Assembly (NCBI RefSeq): GCF_045788535.1 | Contig: NZ_CP074074.1 | Location: 310,001-374,000, forward strand | From: Allotamlana fucoidanivorans | Lineage (GTDB): Bacteria > Bacteroidota > Bacteroidia > Flavobacteriales > Flavobacteriaceae | Direction of reading: 5' to 3' | Length of the DNA stretch: 64,000 nt | In this document: piece after piece, positions 7,959 to 16,074 of the stretch | How positions within the stretch are numbered: position 1 is the stretch's first letter | How the letters are laid out: each line of letters begins with the position of its first letter | The notes under the pieces: model-generated | Seen by the model: the letters and a program-made list of their open reading frames with translations, nothing else | Told to the model about the DNA's origin: nothing | The model's database searches: none | Position numbers and translations under genes: made by a program

Positions 7959-9746
7959 TTAGTCTAGTTTTTTTATGTATATGTAATAAACTCCATAATT
8001 GGCTTCTTCCTCAATAAAATCAGCTTCCAACATGGTATGTCCTGTTTTAACATCAATTTCAAAAGCGACTTCTTCTGAATTCGCTTCAACTTCTTTTAAG
8101 TATTCTTTATCAAATATTTTTAATCGCACTTTTTCAGGTGAGATGGTTTGATAATCAAATTGATTATCTGGATTTTTGGCTGGAATACCAAGTATAAGCC
8201 CTGGGCATTCTATAGGCCACCTTCTGCAAGACACTTGATATTTTCCAGAAGTAGCAAATCCAACGGAATACTTATTGTTTTTGTTTTTTTTGCCTTGGGC
8301 AATTTGTGATTGTTTCCATACAGGAGTATCATTTCCAATGGCGTTTTGAATGGTTAACGTTGTAACCGCTTGTAGCAAACTACCGCAAATCTCAACAGGA
8401 AAATTTTGATAAGCGTCCTTTTGTTTTGCTTTAGCTATAAATTGTTCATTTTCTGCTATAAGCTCTTGTACTACCTCTGGAAATTGGCTTGAAACATCAT
8501 TATTTTGTTTAGGATCTGCTTGAATATCATACAGCATGGTACCGTTTAAAAGACGCCAGTTACCTTTCATGATGCAGGCTTTTTTAGTAGAATGTGGTGG
8601 GCGCCAATCTTGATTATTATGAACAAAAACGGTTCTATTAGATACTACCTTCTCATCATTTTTTATGGCATTTGATAAATCAATCCCATCTAGATCTAAG
8701 TCTTCACTCAATGTAAAGCCACATAACCCCGATAACGTTGGGATTAAATCTACGTGTGAAGCTAAAATATTTAAATCTTTTCCGCCTTGAATTTTTCCGT
8801 TAGGCCATCTTATAAAAAATGGAACACGGTGGCCGCCTTCTTCAATATCACCCTTTCTTCCTTCAAACCCCTTGTTATAGCCTAAGTTTCCATCTTCACT
8901 GTACCCAAATTGACTTCCATTGTCTGTAGCGAAAACAACAATGGTATTCTCGATCAAATTATTGTCCTCAAGAAACTGGTTTAGCCTTCCCATATTTTCG
9001 TCAATATTGGCAATCATACCATAAAAATTGGCACTAGGTATTTCTTTCCCTTCCAAATCTTTATACGGCGCAGCGTAAGCCTCATCGACATTTAACGGAT
9101 GGTGTGCAGCGTTAGTAGGCAGGTACACAAAAAACGGTTTTTCTTTATTGCGTTTGATAAACTTCATGGTTTCATCAAACCAAACATCGGTACAGTATCC
9201 TGAAAATTGCTGCTGTCTGTTATTGGCTAAATAAACATCATCAAAATAATCATTACCCCAATAATCGGTTATCTCACCAATACCCCCAAACTCATGATGA
9301 ATAGCTTCCTGAAATCCCATATCAGTTGGGCGTGAGGGATAATTGTTGCCCAAATGCCATTTACCAAACATACCTGTTTGATACCCATTATCTTTAAAAA
9401 TATCCGCAATCGTTTTCGTATTTTCATGCAAAGCAGCACGTCCTTTAAAAGTGGCCCAAGCTCCATTATTTATGGGGTATTGGCCAGTCATAAAAGCCGA
9501 CCTTGTTGGCGTACAAACAGGACTCACATGAAAATCGGTAAGTCTTACAGATTCTGCATAAAAAGCATCAATATTAGGTGTTTTAAGCCACGGATTACCA
9601 TGACAGCCTAAGTCACCTATACCTTGATCATCTGTAAGAATAAAAATAACATTAGGTTTTTCAATTTGTTCATTCGCTTGATTGCAGCCCCATACACATG
9701 ACGCCACAATCAAGAAACAAACTATTATCTTAATTCTATATTTCAT
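7959..9746 (-). CDS. Family S1 sulfatase, lipoprotein
   Basis: A formylglycine-dependent sulfatase that removes sulfate from a sugar or polysaccharide. The maturation motif CTPTR is at 78-82, so C78 would become formylglycine; the metal-binding DD pair is at 39-40 and GKWHLG lies further on. The 595 residues are long for S1 because of a C-terminal region after about 430. The signal peptide ends in a Cys (C21, VWGC), suggesting a lipoprotein in the periplasm or on the surface. Position inside the AHG cluster suggests a sulfated galactan such as porphyran as substrate; the subfamily and regiospecificity cannot be read from sequence alone. It needs an anaerobic or FGE-type maturase, not present here. 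Confidence 0.92.
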   Translation of the reverse strand: MKYRIKIIVCFLIVASCVWGCNQANEQIEKPNVIFILTDDQGIGDLGCHGNPWLKTPNIDAFYAESVRLTDFHVSPVCTPTRSAFMTGQYPINNGAWATFKGRAALHENTKTIADIFKDNGYQTGMFGKWHLGNNYPSRPTDMGFQEAIHHEFGGIGEITDYWGNDYFDDVYLANNRQQQFSGYCTDVWFDETMKFIKRNKEKPFFVYLPTNAAHHPLNVDEAYAAPYKDLEGKEIPSANFYGMIANIDENMGRLNQFLEDNNLIENTIVVFATDNGSQFGYSEDGNLGYNKGFEGRKGDIEEGGHRVPFFIRWPNGKIQGGKDLNILASHVDLIPTLSGLCGFTLSEDLDLDGIDLSNAIKNDEKVVSNRTVFVHNNQDWRPPHSTKKACIMKGNWRLLNGTMLYDIQADPKQNNDVSSQFPEVVQELIAENEQFIAKAKQKDAYQNFPVEICGSLLQAVTTLTIQNAIGNDTPVWKQSQIAQGKKNKNNKYSVGFATSGKYQVSCRRWPIECPGLILGIPAKNPDNQFDYQTISPEKVRLKIFDKEYLKEVEANSEEVAFEIDVKTGHTMLEADFIEEEANYGVYYIYIKKLD

Positions 9747-10841
9747 TTACTTTTCTTCAAAGGGCTTTAATTTTTCCCAATCAAAAATCACCCCAACACC
9801 TGGATAATCTGGAGCTACAGCTCTAAAATTCTCAACTACCAAAGGTCTTGTTGTATATTCATCAATAGGAAAACTATGCACCTCTAACCAGCCTGAATTT
9901 GGCTGTGAAGACACTAAACTCACATGCAGTTCTTGCATACCATGTGAACATGCTGGAATGCCATGCTTATCAGCAAGTCTTGCGGCGGCCAACCACCCTG
10001 TAACACCACCACAATTTGAGGCATCTGGTTGTACATAAGACAATTTTGCTTGATCCATAGCATATTCAAACTCATGAATGGTATGTAAATTTTCACCCAT
10101 AGCTAATGGAAATCCTGTGGCATCAACTATTTCTCCGAAGCCTTTATAATTATCAGGAATAATTGGTTCTTCAAACCAGGTGATATCGTATTGCTTAAAG
10201 CCTTCAATAGCTTTTATAGCCTTCTCTACGGTCATGGAATAATTAGCATCTACCATAAAGGTTACATCAGGCCCTATATATTCTCTTACCGCTTTAATAC
10301 GATCAAGGTCTTCTTGCAAATTATCTCTTCCTATTTTAATTTTAACGGCATTAAATCCACGTTCTAAGTAGCTTTTCATATTTCCTAAAAGCTTCTCTAT
10401 AGGAAACATTAAATCAATACCCCCACAATAGGCTTTACAGGTATTTCCATGTCCACCAGCCATTTTCCATAAGGGCTGCCCTGCTTTTTTACAGCGTATA
10501 TCCCACAAGGCAATATCAACAGCAGAAATAGCAAACGATGCGATTCCTCCACGGCCTACATAATGCACATGCCATTCTAGAAAGTCATAGATGCCTTCTA
10601 CATCGGTACCATCTTTGCCTATAAGTACTTCAGAAAAATCATGCTCTACCATGGCTTTTATAGCAAAGCCTCCTTTTCCTCCTGTATACGTGTACCCTGT
10701 GCCTTCACTACCGTCTTCTAAAGTGATAGTAACCGTTACTAGTTCAAAATGATAATGATCACCATGCTTAGCATCAGACATTACTTCTGGTAAGGGCACC
10801 GTAAATAATCGTGTCTCAACTTTTGAAATTTTTGTACTCAT
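9747..10841 (-). CDS. Enolase-superfamily enzyme, probable 3,6-anhydro-L-galactonate cycloisomerase
   Basis: A mandelate racemase/muconate-lactonizing enzyme of 364 residues. The active-site layout is complete: K167 and K169 in VKIKIG, metal ligands D198 (DANYS), E224 (FEEP) and E250 (GENLHT), and the D273/H300 pair (QPDASN and CSHGMQ). It abuts the sulfatase gene and lies 5 bases after the aldehyde dehydrogenase. In known agar-degrading bacteria an enolase-superfamily cycloisomerase opens the ring of 3,6-anhydro-L-galactonate to 2-keto-3-deoxy-L-galactonate. That role is inferred from the family and neighbours; a generic sugar-acid dehydratase is the alternative. Confidence 0.85.
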   Translation of the reverse strand: MSTKISKVETRLFTVPLPEVMSDAKHGDHYHFELVTVTITLEDGSEGTGYTYTGGKGGFAIKAMVEHDFSEVLIGKDGTDVEGIYDFLEWHVHYVGRGGIASFAISAVDIALWDIRCKKAGQPLWKMAGGHGNTCKAYCGGIDLMFPIEKLLGNMKSYLERGFNAVKIKIGRDNLQEDLDRIKAVREYIGPDVTFMVDANYSMTVEKAIKAIEGFKQYDITWFEEPIIPDNYKGFGEIVDATGFPLAMGENLHTIHEFEYAMDQAKLSYVQPDASNCGGVTGWLAAARLADKHGIPACSHGMQELHVSLVSSQPNSGWLEVHSFPIDEYTTRPLVVENFRAVAPDYPGVGVIFDWEKLKPFEEK

Positions 10842-10846
10842 AGCTT

Positions 10847-12301
10847 TTAAGCTTTGTGTCTGATATAAAATGTTTTCTTCTCTAAATACTGCTCAAACCC
10901 GTATTTACCATCTTCCCCTCCAGAACCAGAAAGTTTATAGCCATTATGAAATCCTTGGTGTTGTTCTCCATGACCTCTATTTACATAAATTTCCCCATAT
11001 TCTAACTCATCATTACATTTCATGATGGTGTTCATGTCGTTGGTAAATACCATAGCAGCTAAACCATATTCGCAGTCATTAGCATACCCAATAACCTCTT
11101 CGAAAGTTTTGAATTTCAAAACTGGTAAAATTGGCCCGAAAGACTCCTCATGAACAATAGTCATATCTTGAGTAACATTAGTTAAAACTGTTGGTTCAAA
11201 CCAATACCCTTTTTCGAATTCTGCTCCCTCTGGACGTTTTCCTCCGGCTGCAATTGTAGCGCCTTCTTTTACAGAAACTTCTACCAAATGCTCCATGTGT
11301 TTTAACTCATTAGCATTTACTTTTGGTCCCATATCTGTTTCCTCTAACATAGGATCACCAACCTTAATTTCTGCAACTTTTGCCAAGAATTTTTCCATAA
11401 ACACATCATAGATATCTTCGTGGATGTACATACGTTCATTACAGGTACAAACTTGTCCGCAGTTATCAAAACGTGAATGTAACGCAGCATCAACAGCAGC
11501 ATCAATATCGGCATCAGCAAAGGCAATAAATGGTGCTTTCCCGCCTAATTCTAACTGCACATGTGTTAAGTTATCTGCAGCTGCACGAGCAATACTTTGC
11601 CCTACAGGTGTAGAACCCGTCATAGTTATCATTTTAGTAATGGGGCTCTCTACTAAAGCATTACCCATAGCGCGGCCAGGGCCTGTTAAAATATTAATAA
11701 CACCTTTAGGAATACCCACTTTATTAGCTAAATCTCCTAACTCTAAAGTAGCAATTGGCGTTTCTGAAGTAGGCTTAATCACAATAGTGTTTCCTGCAAC
11801 CAGAGCTGGCCCTAATTTACGACCTGCCAACGCTAATGGGAAGTTCCAAGCAGTAATGGCTACTACTACCCCTTTAGGTATTTTTTGAATCCAGATTTGC
11901 TCATTAGGATTATCCGACGGTATAATATCGCCTTCAATTCTACGAGCCCCCTCTGCTGCGTACCTAATAAATGACGCTGTTACCGAAACCTCAAAACGAG
12001 CTACTTTTAAAAGTTTACCCTGCTCTTTTGTTAGTAATACTGCTAAACGCTCATTATTTGCGTCAATTTCGTCGGCTAATTTGTATAACAAATCTGCCCT
12101 ATCTCTTGCTGGTAATTTTTTCCATTCTTTTTGAGCAGCCTCAGCAGCTTTTAAAGCTTCAATGGCCTCTTCTGCCGTACCATTTTGCACTCTTGCTACA
12201 ACCTCTTCTGTTGATGGGCTTATGATATCTATTGTTTCGCCTGACGCCGAAGTCTTCCATTCTCCATTAATAAACAACTGGTATTCCTTAATTTCCGCCA
12301 T
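10847..12301 (-). CDS. Aldehyde dehydrogenase, probable 3,6-anhydro-L-galactose dehydrogenase
   Basis: An NAD(P)-dependent aldehyde dehydrogenase of 484 residues in the lactaldehyde/glycolaldehyde group. The catalytic C285 (GQVC), general base E251 (LELGG), N153 (AWNFP) and the cofactor lysine K176 (IKPTSE) are all in place. No signal peptide is seen, so it is cytoplasmic. In the AHG pathway an enzyme of this group oxidises AHG to 3,6-anhydro-L-galactonate, and the cycloisomerase encoded immediately downstream would use that product. The substrate is inferred from context. A 131-base gap separates it from the SDR gene upstream. Confidence 0.87.
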   Translation of the reverse strand: MAEIKEYQLFINGEWKTSASGETIDIISPSTEEVVARVQNGTAEEAIEALKAAEAAQKEWKKLPARDRADLLYKLADEIDANNERLAVLLTKEQGKLLKVARFEVSVTASFIRYAAEGARRIEGDIIPSDNPNEQIWIQKIPKGVVVAITAWNFPLALAGRKLGPALVAGNTIVIKPTSETPIATLELGDLANKVGIPKGVINILTGPGRAMGNALVESPITKMITMTGSTPVGQSIARAAADNLTHVQLELGGKAPFIAFADADIDAAVDAALHSRFDNCGQVCTCNERMYIHEDIYDVFMEKFLAKVAEIKVGDPMLEETDMGPKVNANELKHMEHLVEVSVKEGATIAAGGKRPEGAEFEKGYWFEPTVLTNVTQDMTIVHEESFGPILPVLKFKTFEEVIGYANDCEYGLAAMVFTNDMNTIMKCNDELEYGEIYVNRGHGEQHQGFHNGYKLSGSGGEDGKYGFEQYLEKKTFYIRHKA

Positions 12302-12432
12302 ATTTATAATTTTTTCTTTGTTTTCCTTTTTTGTTATTATCTTACTACTTATTGTGATTTATCCTTCTATATTCCGTCTTAATGATGACCTACACCTATA
12401 TTGTATTGAACTAAAACGAACAGTACTAGAAG

Positions 12433-13203
12433 TTACCTTCCCATCCAGCCACCATCAACCAAAACGATAGATCCATTCATATAAGCCGCCGCTTCTGAAG
12501 CCAAGAATACAGTTGGACCAGCAAAATCTTCTGGTTCACCCCATCTACCAGCGGGAATTCTTGATAAAATAGACTCTGCTCTTACAGGATCATTCCTTAA
12601 AGCTTCTGTATTATCTGTTGAAATATATCCTGGTGCAATGGCATTTACATTTACACCTTTTCCTGCCCATTCGTTAGCAAAAGCCATTGTTAACTGACCA
12701 ATAGCGCCCTTACTCGCCGCATAACCTGGAACAGTAATACCGCCTTGAAATGTTAACAATGAAGCTGTAAAAATAACTTTACCAGAACCCCTTGCAACCA
12801 TGTCTCTACCAAACTCTCTTGTTAATATGAATTGTGCATTTTGGTTTACTTCAATAACTTTATCCCACATGTCATCTGGGTGTTCTGCTGCTGGTGTTCT
12901 TAAAATAGTTCCTGCATTATTTACCAAAATATCTATTTGAGGATGATTCTTTTTAACTTCTGCAATAAATGCATAAAGGGATTTACGATCCGAAAAATCA
13001 CATTGATACGCCGTAAACGCTTTACCTGTAGCCTGTACCGCTTTTTCAACATCACTTCCTGTTTTTTCTAAGGAAGCCGAAACACCAATAATATTAGCAC
13101 CTGCCTCGGCTAAACCAACTGCCATAGCTTTACCAATACCTCGTTTACACCCTGTAACCAATGCTGTTTTTCCTTCTAAACTGAATTTATTTAAGATACT
13201 CAT
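12433..13203 (-). CDS. SDR oxidoreductase (KduD-like), probable sugar-acid 5-dehydrogenase
   Basis: A classical short-chain dehydrogenase of 256 residues. The cofactor motif TGCKRGIG is at 17-24, NNAG at 95-98, and the catalytic set is N120, S148, Y161 and K165. It resembles KduD and 2-deoxy-D-gluconate 3-dehydrogenase, which act on deoxy-keto sugar acids. In the published AHG pathway, 2-keto-3-deoxy-L-galactonate is oxidised at C5 and then reduced to KDG by two different dehydrogenases. This protein and the zinc enzyme upstream fit that pair; which does which step is not decided by sequence. It lies 99 bases downstream of the zinc dehydrogenase gene. Confidence 0.85.
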   Translation of the reverse strand: MSILNKFSLEGKTALVTGCKRGIGKAMAVGLAEAGANIIGVSASLEKTGSDVEKAVQATGKAFTAYQCDFSDRKSLYAFIAEVKKNHPQIDILVNNAGTILRTPAAEHPDDMWDKVIEVNQNAQFILTREFGRDMVARGSGKVIFTASLLTFQGGITVPGYAASKGAIGQLTMAFANEWAGKGVNVNAIAPGYISTDNTEALRNDPVRAESILSRIPAGRWGEPEDFAGPTVFLASEAAAYMNGSIVLVDGGWMGR

Positions 13204-13244
13204 TCTTATTAATTTAAATTATTTGTTATTGATTAATGGCTGTA

Positions 13245-13290
13245 GGTTTTTCATTAGTTTTAAATTATTACAACTAAAAACCATCAACCA
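13245..13290 (-). repeat. Intercistronic inverted repeat between the two dehydrogenase genes
   Basis: GGTTTTT (13245-13251) pairs with AAAAACC (13276-13282). The arms extend imperfectly outward to 15 bases (13237-13251 and 13276-13290, about 12 pairs), with a further inner AGTT/AACT. It could be a partial terminator, an RNA-processing stem or an operator. There is no clean T-run, so full termination is doubtful. Confidence 0.4.
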
Positions 13291-13302
13291 CAAACGCTAT
13301 TT

Positions 13303-14319
13303 TTAAAGTTGACAATCCATTAAGACCTTCATACCATCAGGATTATTATCAATGTTTTCAAATACTTGCTGAATGTTTGATAACGGTTGAACATCTGTTA
13401 TCATATCTTCAAATGGTAGTTCATTTGCAGTTATTAATGCGATTGATTTTTCGTAATCTTCCTTCTCATAAACACGTGCCCCAATTAATTTTAACTCTTT
13501 CCAGAAGAATTTAAATAAGTTAACTGGTTTTGGCTGTCCATGAATAGCCACCATTACAATGCGTCCTCTAATACCTGCCACCTCTGTCATAACATCTAAA
13601 GCGGGTTGTACACCAGCTACTTCAAAAACAACATCAGCTAACCTACCTTCTGTTTTTGAACGCACATATTCTACCAAATCAACATCAACAGGACTTACCG
13701 CTTCAAGCCCCATAGATTTTGCCTTTTCAATTCTTGTAGGATTTACTTCAGAAATAATAACCTGAGCCCCAGCTTCTTTAGCCACCATAGCTACAAGTAA
13801 CCCTATTGGACCTCCACCTAAAACCACCGCAGTTTCTCCGGCTTTAAGATCACTTAAACGCACGTCATGAGCAGCCACCGACAACGGCTCAATAAGTGCC
13901 GCTAATTTTAAATCTGTAGTCTCCTTTAATTTATGCAAAGTAAACGCTGGAACATTCCAATACTGCTGCATGGCACCTGGACTATCAATACCAATAAACT
14001 TTAATTCTTCACAAATGTGATTAAACCCTTTATCGGAAGCCTTAGCCTTTCTATCATCTAGCGGCCTCACTACTATTTTATCTCCAACATTAAAACCATC
14101 AACACCTTCTCCAACAGCATCAATTACTCCAGACATTTCATGACCAATAGTCTCCGGAATATTAACGCGCTTATCCATCATACCGTGATATATATGGACA
14201 TCTGTTCCACACACACCTACATATGCTACTTTAATTCTTACTTCGCCTTTACCCGGCGATTCAATCTCTTTTTCAATTACCGAGAAGGTCTTATTACCCT
14301 CATACTGCGTTGCTTTCAT
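13303..14319 (-). CDS. Zinc-dependent alcohol dehydrogenase, probable sugar-acid 5-dehydrogenase
   Basis: A medium-chain dehydrogenase of 338 residues in the threonine/sorbitol dehydrogenase group. The catalytic zinc set is present: C37 (GVCGTD), H60-E61 (GHEMSG) and E144 (LIEPLSVAAH). The Rossmann motif GGGPIG is at 168-173. The lobe that usually holds four structural-zinc cysteines (about 86-105) has only C103, so the structural zinc is probably absent, as in mammalian sorbitol dehydrogenase. Context suggests C5 oxidation of 2-keto-3-deoxy-L-galactonate, or the matching reduction. It is the first metabolic gene after iclR and has its own promoter and palindromes upstream. Confidence 0.87.
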   Translation of the reverse strand: MKATQYEGNKTFSVIEKEIESPGKGEVRIKVAYVGVCGTDVHIYHGMMDKRVNIPETIGHEMSGVIDAVGEGVDGFNVGDKIVVRPLDDRKAKASDKGFNHICEELKFIGIDSPGAMQQYWNVPAFTLHKLKETTDLKLAALIEPLSVAAHDVRLSDLKAGETAVVLGGGPIGLLVAMVAKEAGAQVIISEVNPTRIEKAKSMGLEAVSPVDVDLVEYVRSKTEGRLADVVFEVAGVQPALDVMTEVAGIRGRIVMVAIHGQPKPVNLFKFFWKELKLIGARVYEKEDYEKSIALITANELPFEDMITDVQPLSNIQQVFENIDNNPDGMKVLMDCQL

Positions 14320-14359
14320 AAAAAATTATCTATTAGTTTCAAATAAGAAACAAGTTTGC

Positions 14360-14376
14360 TATTTGGAACAAATATA
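14360..14376 (-). promoter_or_regulatory. Promoter -7 element with overlapping palindrome, dehydrogenase gene
   Basis: On the minus strand TATATTTG (14376 to 14369) matches TAnnTTTG, about 50 bases before the ATG at 14319. It overlaps a perfect dyad TATTTG-GAA-CAAATA (14360-14374). A protein bound there would block the promoter, so it is a candidate IclR operator. Confidence 0.5.
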
Positions 14377-14391
14377 TGATTTTCCCTTAAA

Positions 14392-14415
14392 AAAATAGTT
14401 GAAAATCAACATTTT
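14392..14415. promoter_or_regulatory. Candidate IclR operator upstream of the cluster
   Basis: GTTGA-AAA-TCAAC (14398-14410) is a perfect 5-3-5 dyad. It is flanked by AAAATA on one side and ATTTT on the other, extending the partial symmetry to about 24 bases. It shares an AAAATAG half with the larger dyad at the iclR promoter. Operator function is inference. Confidence 0.35.
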
Positions 14416-14435
14416 TTTTTGTACAACAAACTAAC

Positions 14436-14457
14436 CCTATGGTTAAAACACCATAAG
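14436..14457 (-). terminator. Weak hairpin downstream of iclR
   Basis: CCTATGGT (14436-14443) pairs with ACCATAAG (14450-14457) with one G-U pair and a 6-base loop. It lies 34 bases past the iclR stop on the minus strand. The following bases are only moderately T-rich, so termination may be partial. Confidence 0.4.
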
Positions 14458-14490
14458 GTCAAGAATTCATAAAAAATAATGATTTGAAAT

Positions 14491-15282
14491 CTAGCGCTGG
14501 GTATACCCTAATTTTGTAGAGATTTCAAGAGCATATTTTGCTACAATATTCCCTTTAATTGGAAAATCTTCATGAGGCAACCTACCATGAGGTGCTGTAA
14601 TCCACAAAGCAGCAACAGGATACCCATATTCATTAAATACCGGCGCACCAATACAATGAATACCTTTTATATCTTCACCGTTATCAATAGCATAACCGTT
14701 TTCAAATATTTCTTTCAATTGCTCTCTAAAAACCTTTCTGGAAACAATGGTATTTTTAGTGTATTTAGTAAAACTCATTGTTCTTATTATATTACCTGCT
14801 TCTTCTTTGGGTAAAAATGCCAAAACCGACTTCCCTCCAACAGAGGTATGAAGATTAAATTGGGTTCCTGGCTCCACAAATAATTTTACAGAATATGATG
14901 ATGGCACCTGCTCTAAAATGGTTCCTTTATTGCCTAAAATAACCCCAAGCATAACCGACTCCTTCAATTCATCTCGAAGCGCCCGCATAACATCAATAGA
15001 AGACTCGACTAAACTTTGCTCATTAAGTGATGAAATACCAAGGGTTAACATCTTTCTAGACAATGTTATCTTTTTGGTGGTTTCGTTTTTCTGAAGGTAA
15101 TTTTTAAAAATTAAGGTACTTGTAATCCTAAAAGCACTTGACTTAGAAATCTCTAAAGTATCAATGATTTCTGACAAAGTGAGTCCTTTTTTATGAACCG
15201 ATAGAAGCTCTATAATTTGTAGTCCACGTTCTAAATTAGGTACATTATAGGTAGATTTTCCCTCTCCTTTTTCCTGACTCAT
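14491..15282 (-). CDS. IclR-family transcriptional regulator
   Basis: The 263-residue protein has an N-terminal winged helix-turn-helix (about 15-75, ERGLQIIELL then LTLSEIIDTLEISKSSAFRI) and a C-terminal IclR effector domain (about 90-260, with HTSVGGKSVLAFL and GIHCIGAPVF). Members bind small carbon sources or acids and usually repress adjacent catabolic genes and themselves. It is the first gene on the strand leading into the AHG cluster, and a 12-bp inverted repeat covers its own promoter. Control of the cluster by an AHG-pathway intermediate is likely but inferred. Confidence 0.9.
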   Translation of the reverse strand: MSQEKGEGKSTYNVPNLERGLQIIELLSVHKKGLTLSEIIDTLEISKSSAFRITSTLIFKNYLQKNETTKKITLSRKMLTLGISSLNEQSLVESSIDVMRALRDELKESVMLGVILGNKGTILEQVPSSYSVKLFVEPGTQFNLHTSVGGKSVLAFLPKEEAGNIIRTMSFTKYTKNTIVSRKVFREQLKEIFENGYAIDNGEDIKGIHCIGAPVFNEYGYPVAALWITAPHGRLPHEDFPIKGNIVAKYALEISTKLGYTQR

Positions 15283-15303
15283 TGGTTTAGTGTTTTAGTT
15301 TCA

Positions 15304-15334
15304 CAAAAATAGAATTATTTTTTAATTCTATTTT
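15304..15334 (-). promoter_or_regulatory. iclR promoter with 12-bp inverted repeat (candidate autoregulatory operator)
   Basis: The minus-strand -7 element TATTTTTG (15311 to 15304) matches TAnnTTTG and lies 22 bases before the iclR ATG. It overlaps a perfect inverted repeat AAAATAGAATTA (15306-15317) and TAATTCTATTTT (15323-15334) with a 5-base spacer. Autorepression by the IclR protein is the obvious reading. Confidence 0.55.
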
Positions 15335-15350
15335 AATTAATGACTTAAAC

Positions 15351-15381
15351 AAAAAAGCCTGAGTATAAAACCCAAGCTTTT
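15351..15381 (-). terminator. Terminator after tRNA-Arg
   Basis: On the minus strand AAGCTTGGG pairs with CTCAGGCTT (two G-U pairs), followed by a T-run. It begins just after the tRNA 3' end. Confidence 0.6.
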
Positions 15382-15385
15382 CCAG

Positions 15386-15459
15386 TGACCGCGAAGGGAT
15401 TCGAACCCCCAACCCTCAGAGCCGAAATCTGATATTCTATCCAGTTGAACTACGCAGCC
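15386..15459 (-). tRNA. tRNA-Arg (anticodon UCG)
   Basis: Read on the minus strand this 74-base sequence folds as a full cloverleaf. The acceptor stem GGCTGCG pairs with CGCGGTC with two G-U pairs. The anticodon stem TCAGA/TCTGA encloses the loop TTTCGGC, giving anticodon UCG for CGA/CGN arginine codons. The T-arm has GGTTCGAATCC. The discriminator is A and CCA is not encoded. Confidence 0.95.
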
Positions 15460-15481
15460 TTATGTTTTTATACAAATTGCA

Positions 15482-15931
15482 TCAAGCTAATTTTTGTCTC
15501 ACTATGGTAGAAATTGTTTTTCCATCAGCCTGTCCTGCTAACTCTTTACTAACAATCCCCATAACTTTCCCCATATCTTTCATGCCTTCAGCACCAATTT
15601 GACCTATAGTTGCTACAACAACTTTTTCAATCTCTTCCTCTGATAAAGCTTCGGGCAAAAACTGCTCAATAACCTTGGCCTCAGCCAATTCTGGCTCTGC
15701 TAAATCTTCTCTTCCTTGCTCTAGGTAAACAGCCGCACTATCACGTCTTTGTTTTACCTGTTTTTGGAGAATTTTTAATTCTTGTTCTTCAGTTAATTCT
15801 TCTTTAGCACCACTTTCTGTTTGCGCTAATAATATTGCTGATTTTACTGCTCTTAATGCCGTTAAAGCCGTTTGATTTTTAGACTTCATTGCTTCTTTTA
15901 AAGCAGACATTACCTCTTGTTGTAAACTCAT
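15482..15931 (-). CDS. GatB/YqeY domain-containing protein
   Basis: A 149-residue single-domain protein of the YqeY family, related to the tRNA-binding tail domain of the GatB amidotransferase subunit. Typical signatures are AMKSKNQTALTALRAVKSAI near the start and AEGMKDMGKVMGIV near the end. The exact role is not established; association with tRNA metabolism is assumed from the domain. It lies downstream of ftsZ on the same strand, behind a weak terminator, and just upstream of tRNA-Arg. Confidence 0.92.
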   Translation of the reverse strand: MSLQQEVMSALKEAMKSKNQTALTALRAVKSAILLAQTESGAKEELTEEQELKILQKQVKQRRDSAAVYLEQGREDLAEPELAEAKVIEQFLPEALSEEEIEKVVVATIGQIGAEGMKDMGKVMGIVSKELAGQADGKTISTIVRQKLA

Positions 15932-16007
15932 CTCCTATTTTTTTAGTACGCGAATATAAAAATAAAAAGCCTTACTCTCACAAGACTTCAACTGTAATTT
16001 TACACAA

Positions 16008-16045
16008 TAAAACCCAAAAAGTCTTGACCAACTTTATGGGTTTTA
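16008..16045 (-). terminator. Terminator after ftsZ
   Basis: TAAAACCCA (16008-16016) and TGGGTTTTA (16037-16045) form a 9-bp perfect stem with an inner AAAGT/ACTTT pairing. It lies about 30 bases past the ftsZ stop and marks the end of the dcw cluster. Confidence 0.6.
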
Positions 16046-16074
16046 GTGTACACAAAGGTTACAACACCTTCTTT

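Noticed and set aside
11424..11888. Open frame of 154 codons on the plus strand
   Set aside because: Antisense to the aldehyde dehydrogenase, where the catalytic Cys and Glu motifs lie on the minus strand.
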